DNA of 64,000 bases from Trypanosoma brucei gambiense DAL972. Taxonomy: Eukaryota; Euglenozoa; Kinetoplastea; Trypanosomatida; Trypanosomatidae. A program made the translations under genes and the position numbers. Numbering within the stretch: position 1 is the first letter of the stretch; every line of letters starts with the position of its first letter. Below, piece after piece: positions 40,685 through 49,491 of the stretch. The notes beneath the pieces are model-generated. The model saw only the letters and a list, made by a program, of their open reading frames with translations, ran no database searches and had not been told where the DNA came from. The stretch lies in assembly GCF_000210295.1 (NCBI RefSeq), contig NC_026742.1:558001-622000 (forward strand), written 5' to 3'.

Positions 40685-41872
40685 ATGAACAAGTGCAAGC
40701 AAGCCGGTCGCCCGATGCTTTCGGAGCAGCGCCGGGAGACATTAGGTTCAATGTACAGTCTGGTCGGTAGCCACAGTGCAGTGAAACTATGCCGCTGGCA
40801 GAAGTCAATGATGCGTGGAATGGGCGGCTGTTACAAGTGGACGATGTATGGCATTGAGTCCCATCGCTGCATGGAGGCAACACCCAGCATGGCATGTGCC
40901 AACAAGTGTGTGTTCTGCTGGCGATTAAATACTAATCCTACAGCGACAGAGTGGAAATGGCAAGTCGATAACCCACACGACATTGTCGAGGGGATGTTGA
41001 CCAGCCACAAAACCCTTGTTCATGAGGTGCAGGGTATGCCCGGTGTAACGGCTGAAAGCTTGGAGGAAGCAAGGAACCCCAAGCACTGTGCCCTTTCTCT
41101 CGTGGGGGAGCCCATCTTATACCCCAAAGTTAATGAGTTTCTTCACATACTCCACACAAAGGGGATTTCTACGTTTCTTGTCAACAACGGTCAGTTCCCC
41201 GAAGCAGTGGAGAATTTGGCGACCGTCACACAGTTGTATTTGAGTGTTGACGCACCCAACAAGGAAGTGATGAAGATTTTAGACAGACCAGTTTTCGCTG
41301 ATTACTGGGATCGCTTTAACCAAAGTGTCCTCTACATGAATCAAAGAAGGGAAAGAACCGTTTTTCGCCTGACGATGATCGATGGGTTCAATATGAGTGA
41401 GGACAACTTGCGAGAGTATAAGGTTCTCTTCGAGGTGGGTCGGCCAAACTTTATTGAGTTGAAACGGTTAACACCAGCGTTCTCTGGGAATGACAGGAGC
41501 ATATTGAGGATGAAGAATGTTCCCACATGGGAGGGGTTGAAGGCATACGCCGCTCGCTTGTGTGAGACTATACTCGATGGTAAGGAGTATAGTGTGGCAT
41601 CAGTACACGAGCACTCTGGGTGCATTCTCTTGGCGCAAAATCGCTTCAAAGTTGATGGTGTTTGGCACACGTGGATCGATTTTGACAAGTTCAATGCCAT
41701 GGTGCTCGATCCTGCTGTTCGGCCGCGGATTGTAGCCGATGGTTACCTGCGCCCTACACCTGATTGGGCTCTACCAGATTCTCAGAGTGCTGGTTTCGAC
41801 CCAGCTCAGTGTAGGCGCATCACACCCCGACGTCGGAAGTACATGGATGCTAACGAGGGATCTGCCCCGTGA
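40685..41872 (+). CDS. TYW1S: tRNA wybutosine synthesis protein TYW1, short form
   Basis: The protein has 395 residues. It is a radical SAM enzyme that turns N1-methylguanosine at position 37 of tRNA-Phe into the tricyclic 4-demethylwyosine. The iron-sulphur motif CxxxCxxC is at C71, C75 and C78 (CANKCVFC), and LVGEP, NNGQFP and LYLSVDAP segments follow as in TYW1/Taw1. The N-terminal flavodoxin domain of the usual eukaryotic TYW1 (about 730 residues) is absent; the size is that of archaeal Taw1. From memory, T. brucei has a long and a short TYW1, the short one acting in the mitochondrion. An electron donor other than a fused flavodoxin would be needed. Confidence 0.92.
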   Translation: MNKCKQAGRPMLSEQRRETLGSMYSLVGSHSAVKLCRWQKSMMRGMGGCYKWTMYGIESHRCMEATPSMACANKCVFCWRLNTNPTATEWKWQVDNPHDIVEGMLTSHKTLVHEVQGMPGVTAESLEEARNPKHCALSLVGEPILYPKVNEFLHILHTKGISTFLVNNGQFPEAVENLATVTQLYLSVDAPNKEVMKILDRPVFADYWDRFNQSVLYMNQRRERTVFRLTMIDGFNMSEDNLREYKVLFEVGRPNFIELKRLTPAFSGNDRSILRMKNVPTWEGLKAYAARLCETILDGKEYSVASVHEHSGCILLAQNRFKVDGVWHTWIDFDKFNAMVLDPAVRPRIVADGYLRPTPDWALPDSQSAGFDPAQCRRITPRRRKYMDANEGSAP

Positions 41873-42219
41873 CCGACGTTTTTCACCCACTTGTCGTCTT
41901 TGCGAATACTGAATTATCTAGGTGATGGTAACGGACAGGGCTGAAAAAGTGGTTGTGAGGGATTCGGTTTTTGTGTCATCGTAGCCACCAAGTTGCTCTA
42001 TATTATGCGCCTATGCTTGCTGTTTGTTTTCCCCCCTTTTTTTAAAAAAAGAGGCAATCTTTTCTTTTCCCACGCCTATCAACACTTTTAAAATCGAAAG
42101 CAAGCAACTCGCTAAGGAAAAAGTTGTTTTTTCATCATCCCCCTGGAGGCTCGTACCAGGCAAATAACAAAAACAGAGAAATCCGGCGGAGGTTCTACAG
42201 CATCGGCAGTGAAAACAAT

Positions 42220-42366
42220 ATGCCACCGAAGGGCAACGAAGATTACGTGCCACCAAAGGACAAGGCTGAAGCCTTGGCTGAAGAGTACGAAAGTGCGCAC
42301 CACGACCGCGCGGGATCTAACAAATCGGCCCCGAGTCACCAGAGCAAACCCAAGTCTGTGCGTTGA
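42220..42366 (+). CDS. Candidate 48-residue hydrophilic protein
   Basis: The ATG is the first one after a pyrimidine tract and acceptor sites between 42100 and 42210. The 48-residue product is very hydrophilic (PPKGNEDYVPPKDKAEALAEEYESA) and rich in Lys, Pro, Glu and Ser, a composition that is rare in chance frames. The 1 kb space between TYW1 and PSF1 leaves room for a separate short gene. No family recognised. Confidence 0.45.
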   Translation: MPPKGNEDYVPPKDKAEALAEEYESAHHDRAGSNKSAPSHQSKPKSVR

Positions 42367-42836
42367 TGCGGAGGCATCGATACCCGGCCTGCTCATTCTT
42401 TCTCTTTTCCCGATTTTGTCCATTTGAGTAATACGACCTCAATAGGGAATGACTATGGGTATGTGTAGCGTGGAGTGCCCTGCGTGAGCGGGTTGGGAAA
42501 TTTGGGGGTTGGTGGGAGATACTTTTTTTTTTTATGGTCGAGCGAAGGAAAGTTTAAACGAAAACGATCCAGTGCAAAGGGTAAAGAAAAGCAGGAATGC
42601 GAAGGAATGGAAGAAATATATTTTTGAAGCATTTATTATTATTATTATTTCCATATATCTTTATATTTGTCTTTGTTCCGCTACTGAAATGGTGAAACAG
42701 AAAAGTGACGATACCGTTTCGTACGGAAGTATCAGGCACTGATCATTGCCACTACTCTGTTGGCTTCCTTCCGTGTTTGGGCGTTGAAACTTTACTCATT
42801 TCAACGGTCTCTCTGCTCGGTTTTTTCTATGGTTGC

Positions 42837-42892
42837 CCTTTTTTTTTTCCTTTTTACTGGTTCAACGCCGAACGGCGAAAAAAAAAAAGCAG
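42837..42892 (+). promoter_or_regulatory. Predicted trans-splice acceptor of PSF1
   Basis: A run of T and C (42838-42856) is followed by AG at 42888-42889 and CAG ending at 42892. The PSF1 ATG at 42899 would then have a 5' UTR of only 6-9 nt beyond the spliced leader. Confidence 0.5.
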
Positions 42893-42898
42893 TCTCCC

Positions 42899-43489
42899 AT
42901 GGCGGACGTTGCTGACCCATCGTCAGAACTTATTAATGAGCTACGAGCACTTGTAGTTAGCGGCAGCGGCTTAGTACCACTTGACGAGAGGAAGGTACAC
43001 ACTGTTGTGGAAAACATGACTGATGCGTTTCGTCACTTGGAGTCCATTTCACGGAACCCGTTTGCTGATCCTTCTCAACCTTATTACTCCGGCGCCATGA
43101 GGTTTTACAAAGCCAAATGCTTGAGGGATAAGCGCTGCGTGGTGGCATACTTGCTGTGGAGACAGTCGCAGATCACGAAGTCATGGTGGGAGGCCCGGGA
43201 CAACACAATCTCGAACATGTTAGCTCCGTGTGAGCGAACATTCTTGCAGGATTATAATGATGTCATGGTAGAGTACATGACGTCGTTTGCGGTTCCACTA
43301 GATCTTAGGTCATTCACGTGGCGTCCCCCTTCCACGCAGCAGTTGGAGGTGAGGGGACTGGTAAATCATGTGTTCGTTTCCTCCATCACCGGAGCCGTGA
43401 TTAACCTTTACAAGGGTAAACAGATTCTTTTGGGATTTGAAGAGGCCGAATCGCTTATCCAGCAGGGAGTGGTAGAGCTTGTGGAGTAG
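42899..43489 (+). CDS. PSF1: GINS complex subunit PSF1
   Basis: The protein has 196 residues, the same as human PSF1. The family core is clear: FYKAKCLRDKRCVVAYLLWR (about residues 69-88) matches the LRNRRCTVAYL region of human PSF1, and the C-terminus IQQGVVELVE matches the family ending IRQGVLE. The middle is helical and the last 50 residues form the small B domain, with EVRGLVNHV. PSF1 with SLD5, PSF2 and PSF3 forms GINS, which joins CDC45 and MCM2-7 in the replicative helicase at nuclear forks. The start is the first ATG after the splice tract. Confidence 0.88.
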   Translation: MADVADPSSELINELRALVVSGSGLVPLDERKVHTVVENMTDAFRHLESISRNPFADPSQPYYSGAMRFYKAKCLRDKRCVVAYLLWRQSQITKSWWEARDNTISNMLAPCERTFLQDYNDVMVEYMTSFAVPLDLRSFTWRPPSTQQLEVRGLVNHVFVSSITGAVINLYKGKQILLGFEEAESLIQQGVVELVE

Positions 43490-43790
43490 TATCACCCTGA
43501 TTGATAACCAACTGTTACCGTGAGGCAGTTAAGCTGGCGATGGCCTCGTGTGTGTGGTTCTGTGGGGTGACCCAGTTGAGGGAGGTTGTACTTTCCATCT
43601 TTTGTTTTCCATCACGTTACGGAAGTGTTCATGGGGGCAACTATGGGACTGCTCCCTTTTATCCTCTTTTCTTTTTCACTGTTTCCCGTTACAAGAGGTC
43701 TTTTTGCAACTTCTCTCATTTTGCTGCCTTCCACTCATTTTCTTGTGACACAGCCTCTATAGTTGCGACACCTTTTTATTGTGTCTTTTT
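43490..43790. other. Short intergenic region
   Basis: Only UTR-like sequence is seen, with pyrimidine-rich stretches at about 43655-43745 that can serve trans-splicing of the next gene. Confidence 0.5.
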
Positions 43791-44615
43791 ATGCTTATTA
43801 GTGCTGCTGATGTGAGCAGCGCTGCGCTTAGGGAGGAGATTCAACGGCGGAAAGATTTCTTTGCACTTCTGAATGTTGTGGCGCATCGGATGTATACACC
43901 TACGACCGTGGAGTGGCGACTTATAGATCACTGTCTGGGTGAGATAAACTATAGGTTTGCAGACTTTTCTTTTCTTGTGGGGTTTTTATTAGTGATGCCG
44001 ATTTGCAGACATAAGCGTACAGCGTTTTCACGCTACGTCCTGCCATTTTATGCGGGTCTTGTTGCTTATGACAATGCTCTGAGGTTGACGAACCCGTGCC
44101 CTGCAGTTACCTTCTGGAATTCCGTGGTGCTCCTTGACGGTCACTTGGGTGAAACGGCACGTCAGATATATGCGCCCAAGTGCTTTTACAAAGTTGAAAA
44201 TGGGCATCGCCAGACCGGGGCACCGGTACGTTACGCCACTTTTCTGCACTTGTTGTGGGACACCGTTTCCGTTACCGCAGGTTCACTATTACTTCAGACG
44301 CTGTTGCGGTATACTTTCAATCGGTCGAGTTGGATGCACGAGTCGGGAGGCAGCACTGTCACATCTCTTGTCATAAGCACTCGGCTCTTTATTTGGAACG
44401 TGTTTGCGCTAAAATCGGAGGACACGAGTGTGGGGCGTGAATACACTCTTAGGTTGAGTCTTCCCCACTTTATCGTATCACCGGGCCTTGTTCATTCTTA
44501 CCGTAGTCGCCACCTGATTCTTTCACGGTCCTCATTTGGGAGTCACATGTGGTACCTTGCACACTTCCCGTGGGTATATTGCCTCAGTTCTAAAGGTAGA
44601 AGTCAAGGCGAGTGA
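43791..44615 (+). CDS. Probable membrane protein of unknown function
   Basis: The protein has 274 residues from the ATG at 43791. I do not recognise it. Hydrophobic segments appear at about residues 58-75 (FSFLVGFLLVMPIC), 84-97 (YVLPFYAGLVAY) and 155-175, so it is probably an integral membrane protein. It has many Arg and His and few acidic residues, as in some mitochondrial inner-membrane proteins. The order is a soluble helical N-terminus, the membrane segments, then a C-terminal part with WYLAHFPWVYCL. The frame is long and clean, which supports a real gene. Its neighbours PSF1 and the HMG-box protein give no functional hint. Confidence 0.7.
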   Translation: MLISAADVSSAALREEIQRRKDFFALLNVVAHRMYTPTTVEWRLIDHCLGEINYRFADFSFLVGFLLVMPICRHKRTAFSRYVLPFYAGLVAYDNALRLTNPCPAVTFWNSVVLLDGHLGETARQIYAPKCFYKVENGHRQTGAPVRYATFLHLLWDTVSVTAGSLLLQTLLRYTFNRSSWMHESGGSTVTSLVISTRLFIWNVFALKSEDTSVGREYTLRLSLPHFIVSPGLVHSYRSRHLILSRSSFGSHMWYLAHFPWVYCLSSKGRSQGE

Positions 44616-45004
44616 GGCGTGCACGTGTCTGCGATGACGGTAACCGACTTAGCTTCCCTTCCTTTTGTTGCCTTACTCACATTTTTGTTCATTGATGATA
44701 GGAGGACGCGTGACGCGGCATGATGCAACGAAATTAAAACAACCCTGAAAGTTCCTCTTCCTCCATCTGACATTAACTTTCCCTTCCGGTGGCATGTTCC
44801 TCCCGGGATGCCGCTGTTTGTGCAGTTGGGCAAGTGCCTCCGCACTTACATGCTTGCTGATTCCTTCAATGGAAGGTGGATGGACGGATAACAATCACAC
44901 TCTTCGTTTTTGTAGATCGCTTCGGATTTTTTTCCCGTTCTCCTTTTGTTTTCGCCTTTTTTTATTTTTGCGGCAGAGACCCTGTGAGTCTCAGGAATAG
45001 AGAT
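44616..45004. other. Intergenic region, UTRs only
   Basis: No gene seen. A T-rich tract at about 44903-44973 ends in GCGGCAG (AG at about 44976), with another CAG at about 44993; both are good acceptors for the HMG-box gene. Confidence 0.55.
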
Positions 45005-46162
45005 ATGAGGCGGTGCTGTTGTGCCAAAAGCGGAAGGCCTCAGTTTCTCATTGACAGTCCGCACGTTCGCCACAGCATCAATGGCTTTGCTCTGTTCACC
45101 AAGGAACTCCAGATGGAGAAGGGTGTGCTGAAGGCGAAGGACCTGAAAAAGGGTCAAGATAATATGAAAGTTATTTCGTCACACTGGAAACAGCTTTCGA
45201 ATAAAGAGCGAAATGATTATAATAGACGCGCGCGTGAAATAGGGGCCATGAGAGTGCCGAACACCGAAAAGGCATTCAACGACTTTAACCTTCTTATGCG
45301 TCTCATCTACCGGAGCGAGGACATCGCAGGCGCAGGGGACGAGACCTTTACCGCACGCATGGTCAGCAATACAATGGCCCAACTCAATCCAGATCAAAAA
45401 AAGAAGCTGCGCAAGGAGTTTGTAACTCCGCCAACTAACATAGAAAACAAAACAAAGGAACAAATGAGACATATATCGTGGTATTACCCGCATATGCGGT
45501 ATTTCGACTCTTTTACCGATATGCTTCAGTCTGTGGCACCCACGCGGAAGGAACTCTTTATCGCCGTCTCACGTGTCTTAAGAGTGAATCGCACCGCTTC
45601 CCAGCAGTCTTTGGCGGCGCTGAATCAAAAGTTTGAATCCCTTAAGGGGACTCATCTTAACAAGTTCCGACCCATCGGTGAGGAGGACATCACCTCTTTC
45701 GAGAAGTATTGTGCGTCGAATTGCGCCGGATTTGACGTCCACGCCTTTAATATCATACGGCTATTTGCCCAGTTCCGTGGTCTGGTGACAGCGAAGAATT
45801 CTCCGAAGGGACAAGAAGCCATACAGTACAAAATGTTAATGGAAGCGGACCGCTTTCGTGAGAGTCTGTATTTCAAGGCCTTGCGCAATTTGGAGAGGGC
45901 CAAAGCTGGTCGAACTGCCGACCACGGGACGTACATTTCATACTTTTACCCAGATGGGGTATCCGTGCCACCCAAAACGTACGGGATAGAAACCCACTTG
46001 AACGATGTTCATGTCGCTACGCTGCTGGCTGAAACAAGGTTTGGGAGGTCTGTCTACGATGATGTTCTGGAGCGGACGGGCTGTTTCCGCAGCAAAGAAG
46101 CTAACCAGCTGCTTAGGGAGACGTACATAAACCCTACGAGCAAGAAAAAAGGGAAAGAATGA
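45005..46162 (+). CDS. HMG-box protein, possibly mitochondrial
   Basis: The protein has 385 residues from the first ATG after two CAG acceptors. Residues about 24-78 form an HMG box: NGFALFTKEL at the start, then SSHWKQLSNKERNDYNRRA, with the conserved tryptophan and the LSxxER pattern. The next 300 residues are helical and basic with FAQFRGL and tyrosine-rich pieces; a second, degenerate box is possible but not clear. The N-terminus (MRRCCCAKSGRPQF) has no acidic residue in the first 16 and could target the mitochondrion. HMG-box proteins bend and compact DNA. In T. brucei such a protein, KAP6, acts on kinetoplast DNA, and this gene may be that one or a relative; I cannot decide from sequence alone. 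Confidence 0.78.
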   Translation: MRRCCCAKSGRPQFLIDSPHVRHSINGFALFTKELQMEKGVLKAKDLKKGQDNMKVISSHWKQLSNKERNDYNRRAREIGAMRVPNTEKAFNDFNLLMRLIYRSEDIAGAGDETFTARMVSNTMAQLNPDQKKKLRKEFVTPPTNIENKTKEQMRHISWYYPHMRYFDSFTDMLQSVAPTRKELFIAVSRVLRVNRTASQQSLAALNQKFESLKGTHLNKFRPIGEEDITSFEKYCASNCAGFDVHAFNIIRLFAQFRGLVTAKNSPKGQEAIQYKMLMEADRFRESLYFKALRNLERAKAGRTADHGTYISYFYPDGVSVPPKTYGIETHLNDVHVATLLAETRFGRSVYDDVLERTGCFRSKEANQLLRETYINPTSKKKGKE

Positions 46163-46698
46163 AGTAACGATTATAGATACATAAACCATTTCCTCTCATT
46201 TTTTCCCTCTCTCATGATTACTTTTTATGTTTTCCTCCTTTTCTTGTTGCATTATGTTACTTGGGGGCATGCGCGTACGGGTGAGTGCTGGTGTTCGGGC
46301 TGTTAGGGAAGATGACAATTAATACATGTTCACGTGTGAAGGTCCCGACATATGGCATTTGTACTTTTTTTTTTGCGAACTGACGGAAGTTGGTTCTCCT
46401 TGCCGGTCGTGCATTCCGCCCTTCTCTCTCCCTTCCAATTCGCTACCATTTTTTTTTGAAATTTCCTTTCCCACTGCTCTGCTTTATGAGATGTAGAAGC
46501 AGATTGTGACGGTGCGACATTTCAATGTGTTCTACGACAGTATAGCCTTTTCACTTGTTTGTAACTGCTGAATTCTTTAAACTCTCGGCATTTGTTACCT
46601 TTTCTTCCCGAGCCTCGGCAGCATAATCTTTTGTTTTGCCTAGAGGACATCTCACTCTCTTAGCATAGTACTCATTGTGCACAGTTGGACACTACGTC
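46163..46698. other. Intergenic region upstream of PDEB1
   Basis: No gene seen. Several T-rich runs (46359-46373, 46448-46459) and a pyrimidine tract near 46600-46615 are followed by AG at about 46620 and 46644, suitable for trans-splicing of PDEB1. Confidence 0.5.
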
Positions 46699-49491
46699 AT
46701 GTTCATGAACAAGCCCTTTGGCAGCAAGCGCTGCGAACCCTTCCACGAGTCGGAGCACCTTTGTGAGGCGTTTGCCATCACTGAAGCAATCCTCGCTCGC
46801 TATCAGCGTGGGAAACGCAGCTTTACGTCCTCCGAAAAAAGTGGACTGGCAGCCCTTATCAAACGTATTCCTTATGATATCCTTGTTGAGGTTCTCGATC
46901 AAAGCGGATTTACTCCAACAAGCAATGCAACACCCCCCGTTGATTATTTAGCTATGATGGAGCACACAATGACGCACGGTGCGTCTATTACACACGCCCT
47001 GCAGTACCTTAACGATTTGATGACTAAGTGTACCGGGTGCCCGGGGATTCGTACATATTACCATAACCCCAATGATGACGTTCTGGCCGACCCCGTTCAC
47101 GACACGGCAGCATTGATTGATGAAACAACAGCCGTGGGAAAGTCGGTTGTAACTAAACAGTACCTTAATATAGCTGGGGCTCACTACATACCCTTGATCC
47201 ACGGAGATATTGTGGTTGGTTGTGTTGAGGTACCCCGCTTTTCGGGAAATCTTGAGAAATTGCCATCATTCCCATCTCTCATAAGAGCTGTGACATGCAC
47301 CGCACACAAATTCATTGAGGAAGCGAGAATCAACTGGAACAGGGAGAAGGCGGAAGCTATGTTGCAAATGGCGACCAGGTTGGCCCGTGACAATCTTGAT
47401 GAAACAGTACTTGCATCTTCTATCATGAACACTGTCAAGAGTCTCACGGAAAGTGCGCGTTGCAGTCTCTTCCTTGTGAAAGACGACAAGCTTGAAGCGC
47501 ATTTTGAGGATGGTAACGTCGTTTCCATACCCAAGGGAACAGGCATTGTAGGGTATGTGGCGCAAACTGGTGAGACTGTTAATATTGTTGATGCCTACGC
47601 CGATGACCGCTTTAACCGTGAGGTTGACAAGGCTACTGGGTACCGTACAAAGACGATACTCTGCATGCCTGTGATGTACGAAGGAACGATTGTGGCTGTA
47701 ACCCAGCTGATTAATAAATTGGATCTGACAACTGAGAGTGGATTGCGCCTACCTCGTGTGTTCGGAAAACGTGACGAGGAGCTGTTCCAAACCTTCTCTA
47801 TGTTTGCTGGCGCCTCACTACGTAACTGTCGTATCAACGACCGACTCTTAAAGGAGAAGAAAAAGAGTGACGTGATTCTCGATGTTGTTACTGTTCTCTC
47901 GAACACGGATATCCGCGATGTGGATGGTATTGTTCGCCACGCACTGCACGGAGCAAAGAAACTACTGAACGCGGATCGCTCTACTTTGTTTTTGGTGGAC
48001 AAGGAACGGAACGAACTTTGCAGTCGTATGGCAGATAGCGTTGCTGGTAAGGAGATTCGTTTTCCGTGTGGCCAAGGTATTGCGGGCACTGTGGCGGCAT
48101 CTGGAGTTGGTGAGAATATTCAGGACGCGTACCAGGATCCGCGCTTCAACCGTGAGGTTGACAAACAACTTGGATACCGCACGCAGACCATATTGTGCGA
48201 GCCCATCATACTAAATGGTGAGATCCTTGCTGTCGTGCAGCTCGTGAACAAGCTTGATACGTCTGGAGAAGTGACTGTGTTTACCGAGGATGATCGTGAG
48301 ACCTTCCGTGTGTTTTCCTTATTTGCAGGTATATCCATCAACAACTCTCACCTGCTTGAGTTCGCTGTGAAGGCGGGTCGTGAGGTGATGGAATTAAATG
48401 AACACCGAGCAACATTGTTTAATAAGAACGTTCCCTCACGTGCGGTTAAACGAGTCACTGCCATTACGAAGGTTGAAAGGGAAGCGGTCTTGGTCTGTGA
48501 ACTTCCATCGTTTGATGTTACGGATGTTGAGTTCGACTTGTTCCGAGCACGTGAAAGCACAGATAAACCGTTGGATGTCGCTGCTGCTATTGCATACAGA
48601 CTACTGCTTGGAAGCGGCCTTCCACAAAAGTTTGGTTGCTCTGACGAGGTGCTTCTTAACTTCATTCTGCAATGCCGTAAGAAATACCGTAATGTCCCTT
48701 ATCACAACTTTTACCATGTTGTGGATGTATGCCAAACCATTCACACATTCTTGTACAGGGGAAATGTGTATGAGAAGTTAACCGAGCTTGAGTGCTTTGT
48801 GCTGCTTATCACCGCACTGGTGCATGATCTTGATCATATGGGGCTGAACAACAGTTTCTACCTGAAAACAGAATCTCCACTTGGTATTCTTTCCAGCGCA
48901 AGTGGTAACACCTCTGTTCTTGAGGTGCATCACTGCAACCTTGCTGTTGAGATCCTCTCTGATCCGGAATCTGATGTGTTTGGTGGTCTGGAGGGTGCAG
49001 AGCGTACTCTTGCGTTCCGATCGATGATTGATTGTGTACTTGCGACAGATATGGCGAAGCATGGAAGTGCATTAGAGGCGTTTCTTGCATCTGCGGCGGA
49101 CCAGTCGTCAGACGAGGCAGCGTTTCACCGCATGACGATGGAGATAATCTTGAAAGCTGGAGATATCTCTAACGTAACGAAACCGTTCGACATTTCCCGT
49201 CAGTGGGCAATGGCTGTGACGGAGGAGTTCTACCGTCAAGGAGACATGGAGAAGGAGAGGGGTGTGGAAGTATTGCCCATGTTTGACCGATCTAAGAATA
49301 TGGAGCTTGCAAAAGGTCAAATTGGATTCATTGACTTTGTTGCAGCCCCATTTTTCCAGAAGATAGTTGATGCCTGCCTGCAAGGGATGCAATGGACAGT
49401 CGACCGTATCAAATCGAACCGCGCACAGTGGGAGCGAGTTCTGGAAACAAGACTATCAACGAGTTCTGGCAACAACAGCAGTACTCGTTGA
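46699..49491 (+). CDS. PDEB1: Cyclic-nucleotide phosphodiesterase PDEB1
   Basis: The protein has 930 residues, exactly the published length of T. brucei PDEB1, a cAMP phosphodiesterase of the flagellum. Order: a unique N-terminus (1-215), GAF-A (about 230-375), GAF-B (about 400-550) and the class I catalytic domain (about 590-910). GAF-A contains the NKxnFxxxDE motif (NKLD to FGKRDEE). Catalytic residues: H669 and H673 in HNFYH, H709-D710 in VHDLDH, D822 in KAGDIS, and the substrate residues Q874 and F877 in KGQIGF. It lowers cAMP and is needed, together with PDEB2, for parasite growth and cell division (established knowledge). The ATG at 46699 follows earlier splice acceptors. Confidence 0.98.
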   Translation: MFMNKPFGSKRCEPFHESEHLCEAFAITEAILARYQRGKRSFTSSEKSGLAALIKRIPYDILVEVLDQSGFTPTSNATPPVDYLAMMEHTMTHGASITHALQYLNDLMTKCTGCPGIRTYYHNPNDDVLADPVHDTAALIDETTAVGKSVVTKQYLNIAGAHYIPLIHGDIVVGCVEVPRFSGNLEKLPSFPSLIRAVTCTAHKFIEEARINWNREKAEAMLQMATRLARDNLDETVLASSIMNTVKSLTESARCSLFLVKDDKLEAHFEDGNVVSIPKGTGIVGYVAQTGETVNIVDAYADDRFNREVDKATGYRTKTILCMPVMYEGTIVAVTQLINKLDLTTESGLRLPRVFGKRDEELFQTFSMFAGASLRNCRINDRLLKEKKKSDVILDVVTVLSNTDIRDVDGIVRHALHGAKKLLNADRSTLFLVDKERNELCSRMADSVAGKEIRFPCGQGIAGTVAASGVGENIQDAYQDPRFNREVDKQLGYRTQTILCEPIILNGEILAVVQLVNKLDTSGEVTVFTEDDRETFRVFSLFAGISINNSHLLEFAVKAGREVMELNEHRATLFNKNVPSRAVKRVTAITKVEREAVLVCELPSFDVTDVEFDLFRARESTDKPLDVAAAIAYRLLLGSGLPQKFGCSDEVLLNFILQCRKKYRNVPYHNFYHVVDVCQTIHTFLYRGNVYEKLTELECFVLLITALVHDLDHMGLNNSFYLKTESPLGILSSASGNTSVLEVHHCNLAVEILSDPESDVFGGLEGAERTLAFRSMIDCVLATDMAKHGSALEAFLASAADQSSDEAAFHRMTMEIILKAGDISNVTKPFDISRQWAMAVTEEFYRQGDMEKERGVEVLPMFDRSKNMELAKGQIGFIDFVAAPFFQKIVDACLQGMQWTVDRIKSNRAQWERVLETRLSTSSGNNSSTR
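47386..49452 (+). repeat. PDEB repeat unit, copy 1
   Basis: This part of PDEB1 is nearly identical to 52558-54625 in PDEB2, at an offset of 5172 bases that becomes 5175 after a one-codon difference near the end. The longest stretch with no difference found by eye runs from about 47790 to 48299. Flanking sequences, including the 3' UTRs, are not similar. Confidence 0.93.

Larger units (their letters stand above)
41873..42898. other. Intergenic region with a candidate microprotein gene
   Basis: It holds pyrimidine tracts at about 42018-42040, 42058-42075 and 42118-42145 with AG acceptors near 42100, 42159 and 42200, and a 48-codon frame listed separately. The segment 42430-42830 has T-rich runs and no convincing frame; its end is the splice tract of PSF1. 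Confidence 0.5.
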
